Shown here in pieces: positions 20,797 through 40,837 of a stretch of DNA of 64,000 nt. The notes below the pieces were generated by a model. The model worked only from the letters and a program-made list of their open reading frames with translations. It searched no databases and was not told the DNA's origin. The position numbers were made by a program, and so were the translations under genes. How positions within the stretch are numbered: position 1 is the first letter of the stretch; each line of letters opens with the position of its first letter. The DNA is from Tribonema minus (lineage: Eukaryota > Sar > Xanthophyceae > Tribonematales > Tribonemataceae): positions 124,001 to 188,000 of the forward strand of contig JAFCMP010000023.1 in the NCBI GenBank assembly GCA_017506865.1, in the 5' to 3' direction.

Positions 20797-21204
20797 TGTT
20801 ACGGCTTTGGGTATGTGCACCTGGCTGAAAGGGTGACATGCCATCAGAGAGTTCTAGGTACCAGGGCTTCCTATATGATGTCTCTAGGTGTTTGTATGCA
20901 ACTTCACATTTGTAGTTCTAACCCTAGGCCCTAGCTGGCCAGAAATTGAGAGTGTTACACTTCTCTTCCTGGAACTCGCTGGAGCAAGACTGAGGGAAGC
21001 CCCCCACCCAAGCATTGGACTGTGCAGCTAGCTGTGAGGACCATCTACATTGACACAGGTGATCCCTAACTTGTCTCTGTGCTCTCTCTCTCTGTCTACC
21101 TCTCTCTGTTTCTCAACTGCTCACCAAAAGTCAGCTTCAACATAGCATCTCACTCATCCCACATCACACATCTTCACATATTACTACCTAGCTTTTTCGT
21201 ATCA
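20797..21204 (+). repeat. 3' LTR (408 bp)
   Basis: Begins TGTTACGGCTTTGGG and ends CTTTTTCGTATCA. Matches 10459-10853 with scattered substitutions and a 13 bp length difference. Confidence 0.92.
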
Positions 21205-21208
21205 CATG
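21205..21208. repeat. Target-site duplication CATG, right copy
   Basis: Matches 10455-10458. Confidence 0.75.
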
Positions 21209-21517
21209 GCCGGGTCCGGGGGGGGGGGGGTGCACATGGAGGAGTGTTAGAATATGAGCACTTCCGACTTCACCTTGTGTGTGGGTTTCAGACCAGACTC
21301 TCATTGTGTGCCCTGCAGTCAAACCTCAAGTATCAAGGAGGACGTAGGAGAGGATATCGAGATGCCATTTGGCGGCGGCGGCGTTTGAGTGGCTGTCATT
21401 GAGACACTTTCAGACTGTCACACGACATGTAGATTCCGTACAGCAAGCTTCAAGTACTGACATATGCCATTCATTTGGACTTTTTCGCGCTCTCAGCAAG
21501 AATTAATAAAAGCACTC
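21209..21517 (+). mobile_element. 3' remainder of the interrupted retroelement, with conserved tail
   Basis: The continuation of the element cut at 10458. It includes a G12 run (about 21218-21230) and from 21358 the tail also found at 17369-17512. It ends CTTTTTCGCGC...AAGAATTAATAAAA. AATAAA serves as a probable polyadenylation signal. Confidence 0.6.
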
Positions 21518-23576
21518 AGGTGTTATAGGTAGTCCAATAAAATGGCACAACAAGCTGCAAGGTGGACAATGAGGTGTCAAAGTCAGGAGTAACAAGCCTG
21601 AGAGTGTGATGGCAGTCTGAGGTTGAGGCACTTTGCACCATTGACAAAGATCGTGGAACAGACGCAATCATATGGCAATGCCATCATACCCATGCGTATT
21701 GAGTCGTGAACTGTGCACTTCTAATTTCGCTGCATGGGATCGTGCACTGTAGCTGGGATGAGCTGCTGAACATCACCTTCTAAATTGATCAAGGGCCGAA
21801 CTTCCTGGCAGACTTGTGATAAGCGCAGTCCATACGTGTTGATTGTAGACGTCATCAAGATTTGCGGATGTATACAGCAGCTCGTGCACCAGCACACTGT
21901 GCTCCAGACAACCAATGTGAAGCAGGCTACCATGTGCCATGTGATGCTGTCATAAATGCAAGCTAGCAAGCTGGACGAGCAAAACATGGAGACAAGCTCC
22001 AGAGAACAAGTTGATGTCTGAATGATGCGAACGCAAGGCTCACCGGGGATGTCTTATTGGTCGATACGGAGAGAAGGAGGCTTGGGGCCTGGATGTCTTG
22101 GCACAGCTGTTGTCTGCTACTAGCTGCTGCTGCAGCAGAGGTTCTGAAGCTGTGCGCACTATACTGATGTGCCCTTTGGCATGTGACCTGAGCTACACCT
22201 GATTCAACTGGGGTCAAGTGCAGCTCTAAGCACCTATTTCAGGTCTAAGATGACCAGCCAGGTCTGACTATGAACTGGCATCACTATGAGGTACAGCTGG
22301 TCCTCAATCTACCCCCAAGCCGTATCAAATGCAGCATACCATCACAAATCAAACATGGTGTCTGCCATCACCATCACCACCAACTGCCAAACATGCTGCC
22401 ATCACCACCAAGCCAAAGCCCATATTGTGCAGTACACGTCGACCAGCGCTGCTGTGCCGCCAGCGCAACCACCACCACCACCACTGCTGCAACACCACCA
22501 TCTGCAACACCACCATTTGCACCGTGATCATCGCTTGGCCCGCTGGGACTGCATCTAGCACTGCATCTGCCAAGTTGCCACTTCGACGCCTCAACCAAGG
22601 CCATAATCTACATACCTGTAACATTCTACCATTGCCCCAACCGGCTGTTGGCCCATCTGCCGCCGCCTGAGCTATTGAGACAAACGCTGCGCAGAGAACA
22701 TCCGCTGCAGCAATTTATTTGCGGTGTAGGTGGAAGTTGACCAGGCCACTGACTCAGGCCCAAATTGGTCTGCTTCATCCTCTTGCAAACTTTGAGCAGC
22801 GCAACAACTCAAAATTACGTGTACTCGCGAGCAGCAGCGCCTGTTTCCACATCAACTTCTCGTGCGGCTGCTTGACATGTGCCATCACCACGTCGTTCCA
22901 TCACCTGCAAAGCCGCCAGCCGGCCTGCTCCCAAGGGGCGCCGAAATGTTGCTGGTGCCGGACAAGACCGCTGCAGTATCATACCAGTGTCTGCTGTGCC
23001 CCTAGTTTGCTCCTAGAGCTGGCTTCGTACGAAACGTCACCTGCCAGATTGCGAATGCCTCTAACCTTTGATGCAGGTTTGAAAAACTTCCAGAAAGCAT
23101 AAACCTAAGCACCGCTTGGCAGTTCTCAGAAGTGCCCTGCTATTGGTATTTGCTCTCGCCTTGATTCCTGGCACCGCCTGGTGCGCAACAAGTTCCGTGC
23201 TTTCGCTGCTTTTCGTCCTGACCCAGCTGCACACGGGCCGAAACCTCGTGGCCTATGCGCTTCACGGAGCTCTTACCATCACAAGAGGCTTCTTTCGCCG
23301 TCGCCAGTTCAGTTTTAAGGTGCACTTGTCGTTTTCCTGGCCGCCTGCGTTGCATGCAGGCGCTGCCTAAGATTTTCACGTGGACTTCAAGTTCTTGTGG
23401 ACTTCAAGTTGAATGTGAAGTTCATGGAAAATATCTATCTTGTTGCTGAGGCTCATGGGGTTGACCATGCTCAGTGCCGTCTATCTATCTGTCTGCATCA
23501 GCAGAACTCCACAGTTGAGGTCTCCCAACCCACACACACGCAAGCGGTCATGTCGAAGAAAAGGCTCCCGGCCTGA
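21518..23576. other. Region without recognised genes
   Basis: Short frames, including a His/Pro-rich one near 22330-22560 that comes from CAC/CCA-rich DNA. Nothing resembles a known protein. Three AACTTCAA/TTGAAGT motifs cluster at about 23383-23422. Confidence 0.5.
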
Positions 23577-24400
23577 AAATCCCTCCCCCCACAAATTTGA
23601 TGACGCAGATGACGCAATCTTGACCATGAGCGCTGCTGGCGCTGCTGTGCGCGCTGGTGCATCACTGCGTGGCACGTCATGGGCGCGAGGCCGCAGCCGT
23701 GCTCTCGGCCCCGCCCCCGCGCCACCGCCGTGCAGCGGTGGTGACATTGCCGCGGCTGTACGTCATTCGGATGAAGACCTTCCAGTGCATCCGATGTCTG
23801 CACTCTCCATGGTCCGCCAGCAAAGCTGCGATATGGCGTGGCAAGCTCCAGTGAACTTTGCACTGTTGGTTCAAGGTGAGGCCGCTGATTACTGCAGCAA
23901 TGCAGCATGACTGCACCCATATGCTGGAATCATTCAGCGACTGCGTTGGACAGGAGGACACAACGACGAGGGCAACTTTGTATGGCTTCATTTGCCCACG
24001 TCGTGCCGGTGGCCAAGCACACATAGTATAGGTCCTAAAGCTGCCACGAGCCCACACGCTGCTCTAGACAAACGTGCGATATGGAATCTACGGGGTCAGA
24101 CCATCATCATCATGGATCATGCAAGTCGGCACCTTGCCGGAGCCATGATCACATGTTGAATGGCGCCAACAGCTCTGCCGTGACTTCCATTTGGCCTTGG
24201 CATGCACCAGCGCGGACTCGCATACTGAAGCAGTGAGTTTTGATGAACTGGCCGCCAAGCGCTGCCCTGCTCAGTCAGCCACATAGTATCGCACGCCGAA
24301 ACCTCACACCGGCAAATGGCGCGACTTCGGCGACTACTGCCGCATCAATAGTGACTCCAGACGATCATCATGGTGGTCCGGTGGTGGCACTGTGGTGCAC
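23577..24400. repeat. Dispersed repeat R2, copy 1
   Basis: Diverged similarity to 25440-26175, with two clear blocks: 23627-24030 against 25470-25990 (landmarks GCTGTGCGCGCTGGTG and ATTCGGATGAAGACCTT) and 24255-24360 against 26035-26140 (landmarks GCCCTGCTCAGT and GGCAAATGGCG). Function unknown. Confidence 0.65.
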
Positions 24401-24421
24401 ATACCTCTCCTCACGGGGGCT

Positions 24422-25390
24422 GCTGTGCCTACGCCTGCCTGGGCTCGCCTGGTACGCAGCTGCGGTGTGTTGATGGTGGCACTCTCTGGTGTTCCGTGCA
24501 GCGAAAGGAAGCGTACAGGCTGGCATGCCGCAAGCAGCAGTGCGTGGCCTGCCATCGAGACCTCGTGCCACATAGGCTTCATGACGCTCTTCTTTTCACT
24601 CCTTGGATGTTGAACATGTCAGCAAAACTCCTCAAACACAAGCAACGTGGCACTGTGAAAGGTTTTCAAAACATTTTGTGGCTCCCCACGTGAGCGAGAC
24701 AGACGTGCCGGGCATGTGAGGCACGGCTTGCACAGTCCAATACACAGGCCTGCAGCGTGTACGCAAGCATTGCTGTTCGTAACTTGGCCGCCTGCTCTCG
24801 TGTGCCTTTTCAGGGCAGGTTGAAGTACGATGCACACTCATCAGCGAACACAATTTGCATACTAAGCTGCACATGCCGCCGGTAGCGCGCTCACAGTGCT
24901 GCTGCCATTGGTGATGCACGCACTGGCTTGTCTCCCCCCCCCCAATCCCAGCCTCAGAGGATGGGTTAGGCTTAGGGTTAGGCATGGCGTGTGCGCCAAC
25001 TCGGAGTCAGCCAGGATGGATCTCAAATGGCAAATCGACGTGGAAACTCCACGATGCAACCATGGGTGCGTGGTGAATGCGTTGTGATGGTCGATCGGCA
25101 TTTCAAAACAACACGACGGAGTTATTATCTGCGCGGAGGCTTTTACGAGCGGCGCGGTGCTTGAACGGGCGCCCGGCCAGCCGGCGTACACGCAGGCGCC
25201 AGTCGGCTCACGTAAGCGCGCACGCGCTGCAGTGCAGTCTCAGCAGCTGTCCACGACCTCTAGTCCCATTCACGGATGCCAACGATGTCATCTCATGCAA
25301 CCGCAACGGAAGCAGAATGGTACCCTTGAGCCGCCAGTGCGCGTACCTGCATGTGAACGCTGTCTCATGCAGAAATTTGATGGCGGTGCT
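24422..25390. repeat. Dispersed repeat R1, copy B
   Basis: Nearly identical to 7743-8724, including the telomere-like GGGTTA stretch (about 24963-24983, one unit mutated to GGCTTA). It sits between the two R2 copies. Confidence 0.8.
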
Positions 25391-25439
25391 GAAACGAGGC
25401 TTGGTTGCGGCAACCAAACCCTCAAGAAACCTTGATTTT

Positions 25440-26175
25440 TGTTCTGAGGAGGAAAGTGAAGGTGCTATCATGACCATGGGCGCCGCTGCCGCCGGTGCTG
25501 CTGTGCGCGCTGGTGCGTCGCTGCACGGCCACCATGCCGCCAGTGGGCGTCGCGGCGGCCGTGCCCGTCTCTCGACCCCGCCACTGCACCACCGCCGCGC
25601 GGGGGGTCGGTGGTTACATGGCCGCGTGCATCATGGCTGCGTGCAATTCGGATGAAGACCTTGCAGTTAATCCGCTCCTGCTCGATCGGCTGCACTCGTC
25701 ACGCCTCCGTCAGCATGATCCGCAAGCACAGCCACACTATATGGTGGGGCAAGCTCCCGTCGACTTTTTGCGCCGTTGATTTCTGGCGAGACGGCGTTCC
25801 TTGCAGTACACCAGCATGACGGCATCTGTATGCTGGAGTCATTCCGATGATTCAGCGCCTGCGTTTGCTGGAGTCATTCAGCGCCCGTCTTTGGCAGGAC
25901 GACGCAGCGGTTCAACTTCGTTTGGCTACATTGTAGTGGCCATGGACACAAAGCAAATACCCTTCCACAGGCCCACACGCCGCTTGGCCCAGCTTCGACC
26001 TGCATACTCTGGACCAGCAGTGGGCATATGCCATACTGGCTGCCAAGCGCCGCCCTGCTCAGTAAGCCACGCCGTCACACGTAGAACCTCACAACGGCAA
26101 ATGGCGTGTCGGCAGCGACTGCCACCGCATCAACAGCAACATTGCATGCAGACAATTGTGGTCCAGTGGCGCCCG
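25440..26175. repeat. Dispersed repeat R2, copy 2
   Basis: Diverged relative of 23577-24400 in the same orientation. It includes a local duplication of TGCTGGAGTCATTC (about 25830 and 25867). Confidence 0.65.
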
Positions 26176-27450
26176 TACGTCCGCCGTCGAGTCCGCTCAT
26201 GACTTCCGCGGCAGCCTCACATTCTGCAGCAGGGACGCGCTCTGCGCGTTCAACAACCTCGGGATCGACGCCGCATGCCTCCACACCTACGCGCCGCAAC
26301 TGCCTGGTACTGCCGCATCATCCATCTTGCACGCCTCGGCCTCGACAGCAAGACGTCGCCAACGGCTCTCAAAGTTGTCAACTGACACATGCTCTGGGGC
26401 ATTCGCCCTACCCGTGCAACAAAGCACGTCAACGACATGAGCCTGCATGCAGTGCAGCCAACTACCTGTACTGTAGTCCATGCGGTGCGATCATGCTGTG
26501 CGCGCCATTCGTCTTTGCTCTCGCTGCTACGGCCTTGTGTGCAAGCTCAGCAAGTGCCAGCTTGAGCGTCCTTCGCCAAAGTAGGGAGGAGAATGTAATC
26601 CCCACCCAACGATTGCTGTGGGAACTGACACAAGGTGCCTTGCGACCACCACTTACTACCATGTGCATACCCACACTGTGCTCTCCCATCACCAAAAGGC
26701 AGAGGGTACAGTGTTCTGGCATTAGGGTTAACCGTTCCAGACTCTAGCTTGCCAAAACGAATGTGTCCGACTTGCCTCAACACTCAAGGCCATCATCATC
26801 ATCTGAGCATCAGCATGCCTGTGTTTAACCTGGGGCGTGCATGAAGTCTGCCTCAGTGCCTCGTAACATTTTGAGCTACAACACCTTTACAAGTACGGGT
26901 GCCCAGTGCATGCTCTGTCCAGCAAAAGATCAAGAGTCACCTAGACATCAGCAGGAAGCACACAACATCTCGCCAAAGTGTTAAAAGCGTGCATTCACAG
27001 TAGAGGCTTGTCCAAATGTGAGAGATGCCCAACGTCTGCTTCTGTGTGCGCAGCCAGGGTGCACAGCACAAGCTGCCGAGCTTCCATAAGGTGCAGTTAA
27101 GAAGGTGCTGGAGCCCAAGGGGGCAGGGCACACCTCTAAGGAGCGCACCTTGATCGTAGCACTTGTGCTACCCGCAGGCGCGGCGCCGCAACTGGCGGAG
27201 CAAAAAGACCATTACCTGGCGATGCTGCACAGCTTGCTGACGCCTGCTTCAAGGTGGCTGAAGCGTGCGACCTTGCGCAGTGCTCGCAAGAACGACGACG
27301 ACATGGCGAGCGCCTGACGCGTTCCGCCGCACGCGCCGACGAACAGGCGCCAGCTGCTGCGTGCGCAGCGGACCACAAAGCTTGCCCCGCTGATGCTGTG
27401 CACCGCCCCCCCCCCCTCTTCCTCCCCCACCCCCCCAACCCCCGCTGCCT
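26176..27450. other. Region without recognised genes, downstream of the alanyl-tRNA synthetase gene
   Basis: No protein-like frame was found on either strand. The last few hundred bases hold the 3' end of the alanyl-tRNA synthetase transcript (minus strand). Confidence 0.5.
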
Positions 27451-35311
<7,861 letters not shown>

Positions 35312-35417
35312 GTCAGGCCACTCGCTCCACGACGAGCGTCTGACAGAGAGCTCGAACAGTTCAAGGTGCTGTTGAAGTTTGTGGACTTCATTTGTGGACA
35401 GAAGCACACACAGCAGC
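35312..35417. promoter_or_regulatory. 106-bp divergent promoter region between alanyl-tRNA synthetase and aspartate kinase
   Basis: The two start codons point away from each other across 106 bp, so regulatory sequence and both 5' leaders are shared. It contains TTGAAGTTTGTGGACTTCA, an imperfect inverted repeat of the motif found near other gene starts here. No TATA box is evident. Confidence 0.6.
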
Positions 35418-38400
35418 ATGAGAGGAGTAGTAGTAGCGGCCGTGTGCGCAGCAGCCGGCTTGCAAGCCGCGAGCGCCTTCTCCACCTTTGCGGCGGGCCG
35501 CGCAGCAGTACGCGCAGGTGTGCGGCATGCCTTGCCGATGGCCTCCGGCAATTCGCTGCGGCGACGATCGGTGCTGTCCATGGCTGCGGATGGCGATAGC
35601 GTGTTCGCACGTCCAGCCAGTCAGAAGCCTACTCTGCGAACTGTGATCAAGTTCGGCGGCAGCAGCCTGGCCACTGGGGAGAGGCTCATGGAGGTGGGGC
35701 AGCTCGTCAAGATGCTCATCTCTCAGGGCCAGAGGCCCACTATGGTGTGCTCGGCCATGGGCAAGACCACCAACAACCTGCTGTCCGCTGGCACATTCGC
35801 GCTGGAGGAGGGCAAGGTCTACATTGATGCCATCCGCACATTGCACCTCACCACAATCGAGGAGCTTGGCTTGGGGGACACGGCTCGCGCCGACATCGAG
35901 GGTCTTCTGCACGACCTGACGGAGCTGCTGACTGGGGTGTCGTGCTTGCGGGAGCTCACGCCTCGCACAAGGGATCACCTGCAGTCGTTTGGGGAGCGCA
36001 TGAGCGTGCGGGTGATGGCGGCGGTGCTCAATAAGCTGGGAGTCCCGGCGCAGCACTTCGACGCCTGGACATTGGGTGAGTGCGCCTGCATTCCACGAAC
36101 CACCTCCATGTTGTTGTGAGTCACAATCTAGATCTTTTCATCTGGGCAGGAGGTGCCTGCAATTTTTAAGCACAGCACGGAGTGCATGCGTGCTCAATCA
36201 CAGTGAAACCCGACGACGTGGTGCTGAAACCATTGAGAGCAAACGCTGTACGGCGATGTGCTGTGCGGTCAGCGCATAACTCAGCAGCTCGCTGTGCACC
36301 AGCTGTAGCAGTGCCCCCGTGAACATGTAGTGTTGGCGCAGAGTTGACACAAGTGACCTGTGCATGGCACCAGCTTGCAATCATGCGTTCTTATGGGGCT
36401 TCCTTCGAGTTAGTTCACCCTGCCCTGATTCCAGCGCACGTCAGCCTGAGGGGTGTCGTTTGTGCTGGACCAGCCCTCGCCTTACCAAAAGCGGCAGATG
36501 TGTTTTGGATGTCAGCAGCGCGAGAGTGTCCAATGGCGCCACAAGTACCTACAGAACGGGAGGCAGCAAAGCAAATTGGCAGGCACCTCAGATCTCAGGA
36601 CGATGGCGCTTGAAGCGCAGTGCCATTGTCAGGACAAGCGGCAAAGCAACTGAACCTCCAGTTTTTAATGTTCTTGGTTGTGGCCAGCGGCTCCTGAACC
36701 AGGCAGACATGCACACCAGCTCTAATTCCGGTCATGTACGTTGCTACCGCTAGATCAAGTTGCACGACAAGCCAGGTCCTGCCTGGTCCCTCTGCAAGGC
36801 CACTAACCTTTTTGGCGAGCGCAATAGTCCTTTTCATTTTTCAGCAACTCTTTCACATTTCGTGCAACGTATTCAAGACACAGAGACATGCAGGCCCTGC
36901 ATCAAATCTTCTGCGCCATCACGATGTGCAGCGCTGACAGGGGCGCTGAGTGAAGCATGCTGCAATCTTGAAAACTATGCAGACTACGGGTTAAGCATCT
37001 GTGAATATCAAGGCTGACCCACCACAAGTGCGTTTGCGCGCGCAGAGGCTGCAGCTGCGTCATTGTTGGCGGTCACTGCAACCACTCAAAACACCACACC
37101 TCTGTTAACGGCCCATGCTGTTGGCTGACCTGTGCACCCACACTGTGGGCACATGGCGTCTGCGCGCCACCAGGAGCAATGTGCAACATGCTGTGTTGTA
37201 TCCAGCCCCACAATGAGGTGCTCTGGAAGGCGATGGCACTGTTGGATTTGAGTAAGCTTGTGCATTTGGGCTGTGTACTGCTACAGACCTGTTTCATTAC
37301 TTCCAATGCTCACAAAGTTGAAGTACAGAAGTCATGTGGTGCGTCACTCATGGTGGCTTCGGCAGTGGAATGTGTTCGGCACCACGCTCTACAGGCATGA
37401 CAGCGGGCGATGGATGGATGTGCAGAGGACCGTGTTCAGTGTCACTTCAACAAAATGAAAGCACCATATCTACCTCAGAAGCGCCATGTGCACGCTGAGC
37501 ATCGGCAGCCCGGTCATGGCAATCGCGCGTATGGCAAGATTAATGCATCAGACCATGCATCAGACCAGATACGTCTGTCTTATTACTGTTCATCAGCAGC
37601 CTCTATTATCTACAGCCCGCCATTCAGCCTGAGGCTTTAAGCCATGGCTACGGGTACTGAGCAAGTAGGTGATGGGTAGGCAACATTCCGTCAGATTTAC
37701 TTTTAGACATGAGCTGCACAAGAACCTTATTCACAATCACAATGAGCCGGCAGTAATCTTATATAGGCTACAGTCCGACATATTTGCTGTCATACACAAG
37801 CTGCCTCAAGTACCTCATTCACGATTACAATGCGCCGGCGGCAAACCTGAGGTGCTCACGAATTGGTTGCCCTCACAAATCAAGCCCAGAAGGCAGCCCG
37901 AGCAGTGCTCTGCTCTGTCAACTGTGGTCTTGTCCAGCTCTCGGAGAATGGCAGTGCCATGCACTGGCATTTAAACAGAGCCGATTTTCTGGCCCTTATG
38001 CAGACGAACCCTCAGGCCGGAGTCATGACAAAATGTTGTGTCTGTTTCACTGCAACGCCTGAGCACTGCCTGCTGCTGCTGCTGCTGCTGCCACCGCTGC
38101 TGCTACTTCCACTTCTTCGACGTTTGGATAACAATAGAAGGACACGCTCAGCGTACTCATGCTGCCGTTCCTGCTGCTGCCGCTGCCGCTGCTGCCGCAG
38201 GCCTGCGCACGACCGGCGAGTTTGGCAACGCGGACGTGCTGGACGAGTCGTACCCGCGCATCAAGGAGGTCATGCGGCGCTTCGACGACAACTGCGTCGC
38301 GGTCGTCACGGGGTTCATCGGGCACTCCCCCGACGGCAAGATCACCACCCTCGGCAGGTGAGTGTTGGTCTTCGACGTCACATGCAGCGGGGTGTGGGAT

Positions 38401-40837
38401 GTCGTCGACGATTGAAACCGTCATCAGGATGTCACGTATGTTACGCAGAAAAACGTGGGATGCTTTCGGCAGCTGGCACATTGATCAGCAGGAGCGGCGG
38501 CCAGGTGGGTGCTGCTGCCTCATGCAGTGGTCGACGCTTTGCCACAGGCTGTGTACTCCCAGGAAGTGTTTTGCGCACATCCGCTGGTGCTTCAAGTGCA
38601 CGCTGAGCATCAATGTTCCTGGCAATGGTCGTTTGCAGTGGAGACAGAAATGCCCATCACGCGGTGATGGTCACCGGCAGCCCTCGCCTCAACAGACCCT
38701 TCGACGCCGTCTGCAAGCGTTGTCGACAGCACGTTCAGCATTCGTTGACTGCCGTCATCCACCGACCCCATTAATCCCACGTGGTGTTACATCATCATAC
38801 CCCCCCCCCCCCCCCCTCACCCCCCACTCCCCCCCCACCCACCGCCCCCCTTCTGCAGGGGCGGCTCCGACCTGACGGCGACGGTCATCGGCGCCGCCGT
38901 GGGCGCGGACGAGGTCCAGGTCTGGAAGGACGTGGACGGCATGATGACGGCGGACCCGCGCGCCGTCAAGCGCGCCGTCCCCGTGCCGTGCGTCTCGTAC
39001 GAGGAGGCGGCGGAGCTCGCGTACTTCGGCGCCAAGATCCTGCACCCCGTCGCCATGCGCCCCGCGCAGCGCGCAGGCATCCCCGTGCGCATCAAGAACT
39101 CGTACAACCCGTCGCACCCGGGGACGTTCATCACGGGGTCGCGCGTGTGCGGCGAGGCGCTCGTGACGGCCGTCACCTTCAAGGAGGGCGGTGAGTCGCG
39201 CGGCGCCGCCTGCGCTGCCGCTGCCGTGCCGCCTTTGCAGCTGTATTGTGTGCAGCGCCTGTAGATGCGTGTCTTTGAGGTATGTGTGCGTGTGTGCATG
39301 TGGTCGCTGGCGGCCGCGTCTGGCGCGGCGCGTGTGTGGCGCACGCAGTTGGGAGTGCGATTAGTGTGCTGCGCCGTGCACGCACGCCACTTTCACGGGC
39401 GTGTACTTGGCGGGGAGTGTGTGCCACGGGGCGCAGGCGCGTGGCGTGAGGCTCTGGCGCAGCAGCCGCCGCTGTAGGAGGATTGACTTCATCGCCTCAT
39501 TGCAGCTATCTTGGTCACTCTGAGAATGCAACAACTGCATCGTATGGAGGCGTTGTGTAGCATGTTCTGGAATAGTGTCTTCAGTGAGAAGGGGGGCGAC
39601 TGACATGTGGCCACGAGACTCCGACGCAATGCCACTGGGCACGTTGCGCGTTCTGGCCATCTGTATCATTCCATGCTCATGACCACTCCAGCAGACGGCC
39701 TGTGACGTCCCGTCTCGCTCTGGTTCTTGCACACACACACACACACACTGACAAATACTCATGCGCACATGCGCGCCCTGCCTGTCTTTTCGCCCGTCAC
39801 GTGCAATAGAGCTGATGGCATCGATGTCCATCTCTCCCCCTCTCTTCATAACCCTCATTCATCATACGCGCACCCTCTCATGTCCCCCTCTCATTACCCC
39901 CCCTCGCTGTACGCCCCCCCCCCCCCCCACACACACACCAAACCTGTTGCGCGCAGTGGAGCTGATCGACGTCGTCAGCACGCGCATGCTCGGGCAGGTC
40001 GGCTTCCTCAGCAAGGTCTTCAGCATCTTTGCGCTCAACAACCTGTCCATAGACATGGTCGCGACGTCCGAGGTGTCCATCTCCCTCACGCTCGACCAGA
40101 GCCAGCGCAACTTTGACGCCAAGTCGCGCGCGCTGCGCGAGCTCTCGGAGATCGCCGACGTCACGGAGAAGTTCCCCGTGGCCATTATCTCGCTCATCGC
40201 GAACGTCAACCGCTCGAGCGAGGTCATGGCGGAGGTGTTCGGCGTCATGCGCGCGGAGAGCATCCACGTGAGTCGCGAGTCTCGAGTCGCTCTCGCGGTT
40301 CAGCGTCGTACAGCGACCCGTCATTCGCCATGTGCAGTTCTTTGTGCCCAGCTTCAAACTGTCTGGAAACTGCTGTTTATATGAGTCTTGGCATGGCACA
40401 TTGCAGTCTTGCATCGTACGCAAATTGTGGCGCCATGCAGCTTGCAGTGTTATGTTTTTCACATGTTGGCCACAGAAGCGTCAGATCTAGGCGTGCGTGA
40501 AAGCATCTGCGCTCGTCCGCCGTGTGACCGCCAGCAGCACGCAGACCGCAGCACGCGACCGCGCTGACGACCGCCATCATCACAGCCACCCCACTCCCCC
40601 ACTAACCGCACTTCCCCCGCGCCGCTGCGCTGCCCCCCCCCCCCCCCCCCCCTCCCCTCGCAGGTGCTGATGCTCAGCCAGGGCGCGTCCAAGGTCAACG
40701 TCGGCCTCGTGGTGCAGCAGGATGACCTCGACCGCGCCGTCAAGGCGCTGCACGCGTACTTCTTTGAGCGCGACGGCGACGTGCAGGCCGCGCTGGAGGC
40801 AAATGGCGCCGCCGCCTGCGCTGCGGCCGCCGCGTGA
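35418..40837 (+). CDS. AK: Aspartate kinase, monofunctional, five exons, plastid-type presequence
   Basis: Exons 35418-36075, 38201-38357, 38859-39190, 39957-40267 and 40664-40837 total 1632 nt (543 residues plus TGA), with matching phases 1, 2, 1, 0. Aspartate kinase phosphorylates aspartate, the first step towards Lys, Thr, Met and Ile. Evidence: [15 protein letters not shown] (KFGGSS, residues 78-83), [59 protein letters not shown], and a C-terminal regulatory part with two ACT-like repeats ([22 protein letters not shown] and [17 protein letters not shown]). No homoserine dehydrogenase domain follows. The N-terminus is hydrophobic and ends ASAF (18-21), then a basic region, as for import into a complex plastid. 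Intron 1 is 2.1 kb; the other introns have long C runs near their acceptors. Confidence 0.94.
36076..38200 (+). other. Long first intron of the aspartate kinase gene
   Basis: GTGAGT donor and CCGCAG acceptor. Near the 3' end is a CTG/GCTGCC-rich tract (about 38067-38100 and 38160-38198). No independent gene was seen inside it. Confidence 0.8.

Larger units (their letters stand above)
10459..21204 (+). mobile_element. Ty3/gypsy-like LTR retrotransposon carrying a cytosine DNA methyltransferase (10.7 kb, degenerate)
   Basis: Bounded by two TG...CA long terminal repeats, with a 4 bp target duplication, a primer-binding-site candidate after the left LTR and a purine tract before the right one. 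Internal order: Gag-like, C5-cytosine methyltransferase, Ser/Gln-rich linker, aspartic protease, reverse transcriptase, RNase H, (inserted retroposon tail), integrase, chromodomain-like, two Tudor/Agenet-like segments. Pol order PR-RT-RH-IN and the YIDD reverse transcriptase place it with Ty3/gypsy. The copy is dead: frameshifts lie near 11866, 12957, 13560-13620, 14828, 15130, 17130 and 19850, and in-frame stops at 12536, 15686, 17911, 19405 and 19522. The LTRs differ at many positions and by 13 bp in length, so the insertion is not recent. Confidence 0.92.

Noticed and set aside
22270-22670. His/Pro-rich frames
   Set aside because: Three overlapping frames are all open because of CAC/CCA repeats; none has a domain.
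35312-35581. N-terminal extension of the alanyl-tRNA synthetase frame
   Set aside because: It would overlap the first exon of aspartate kinase on the other strand, and the inner Met begins a good presequence.
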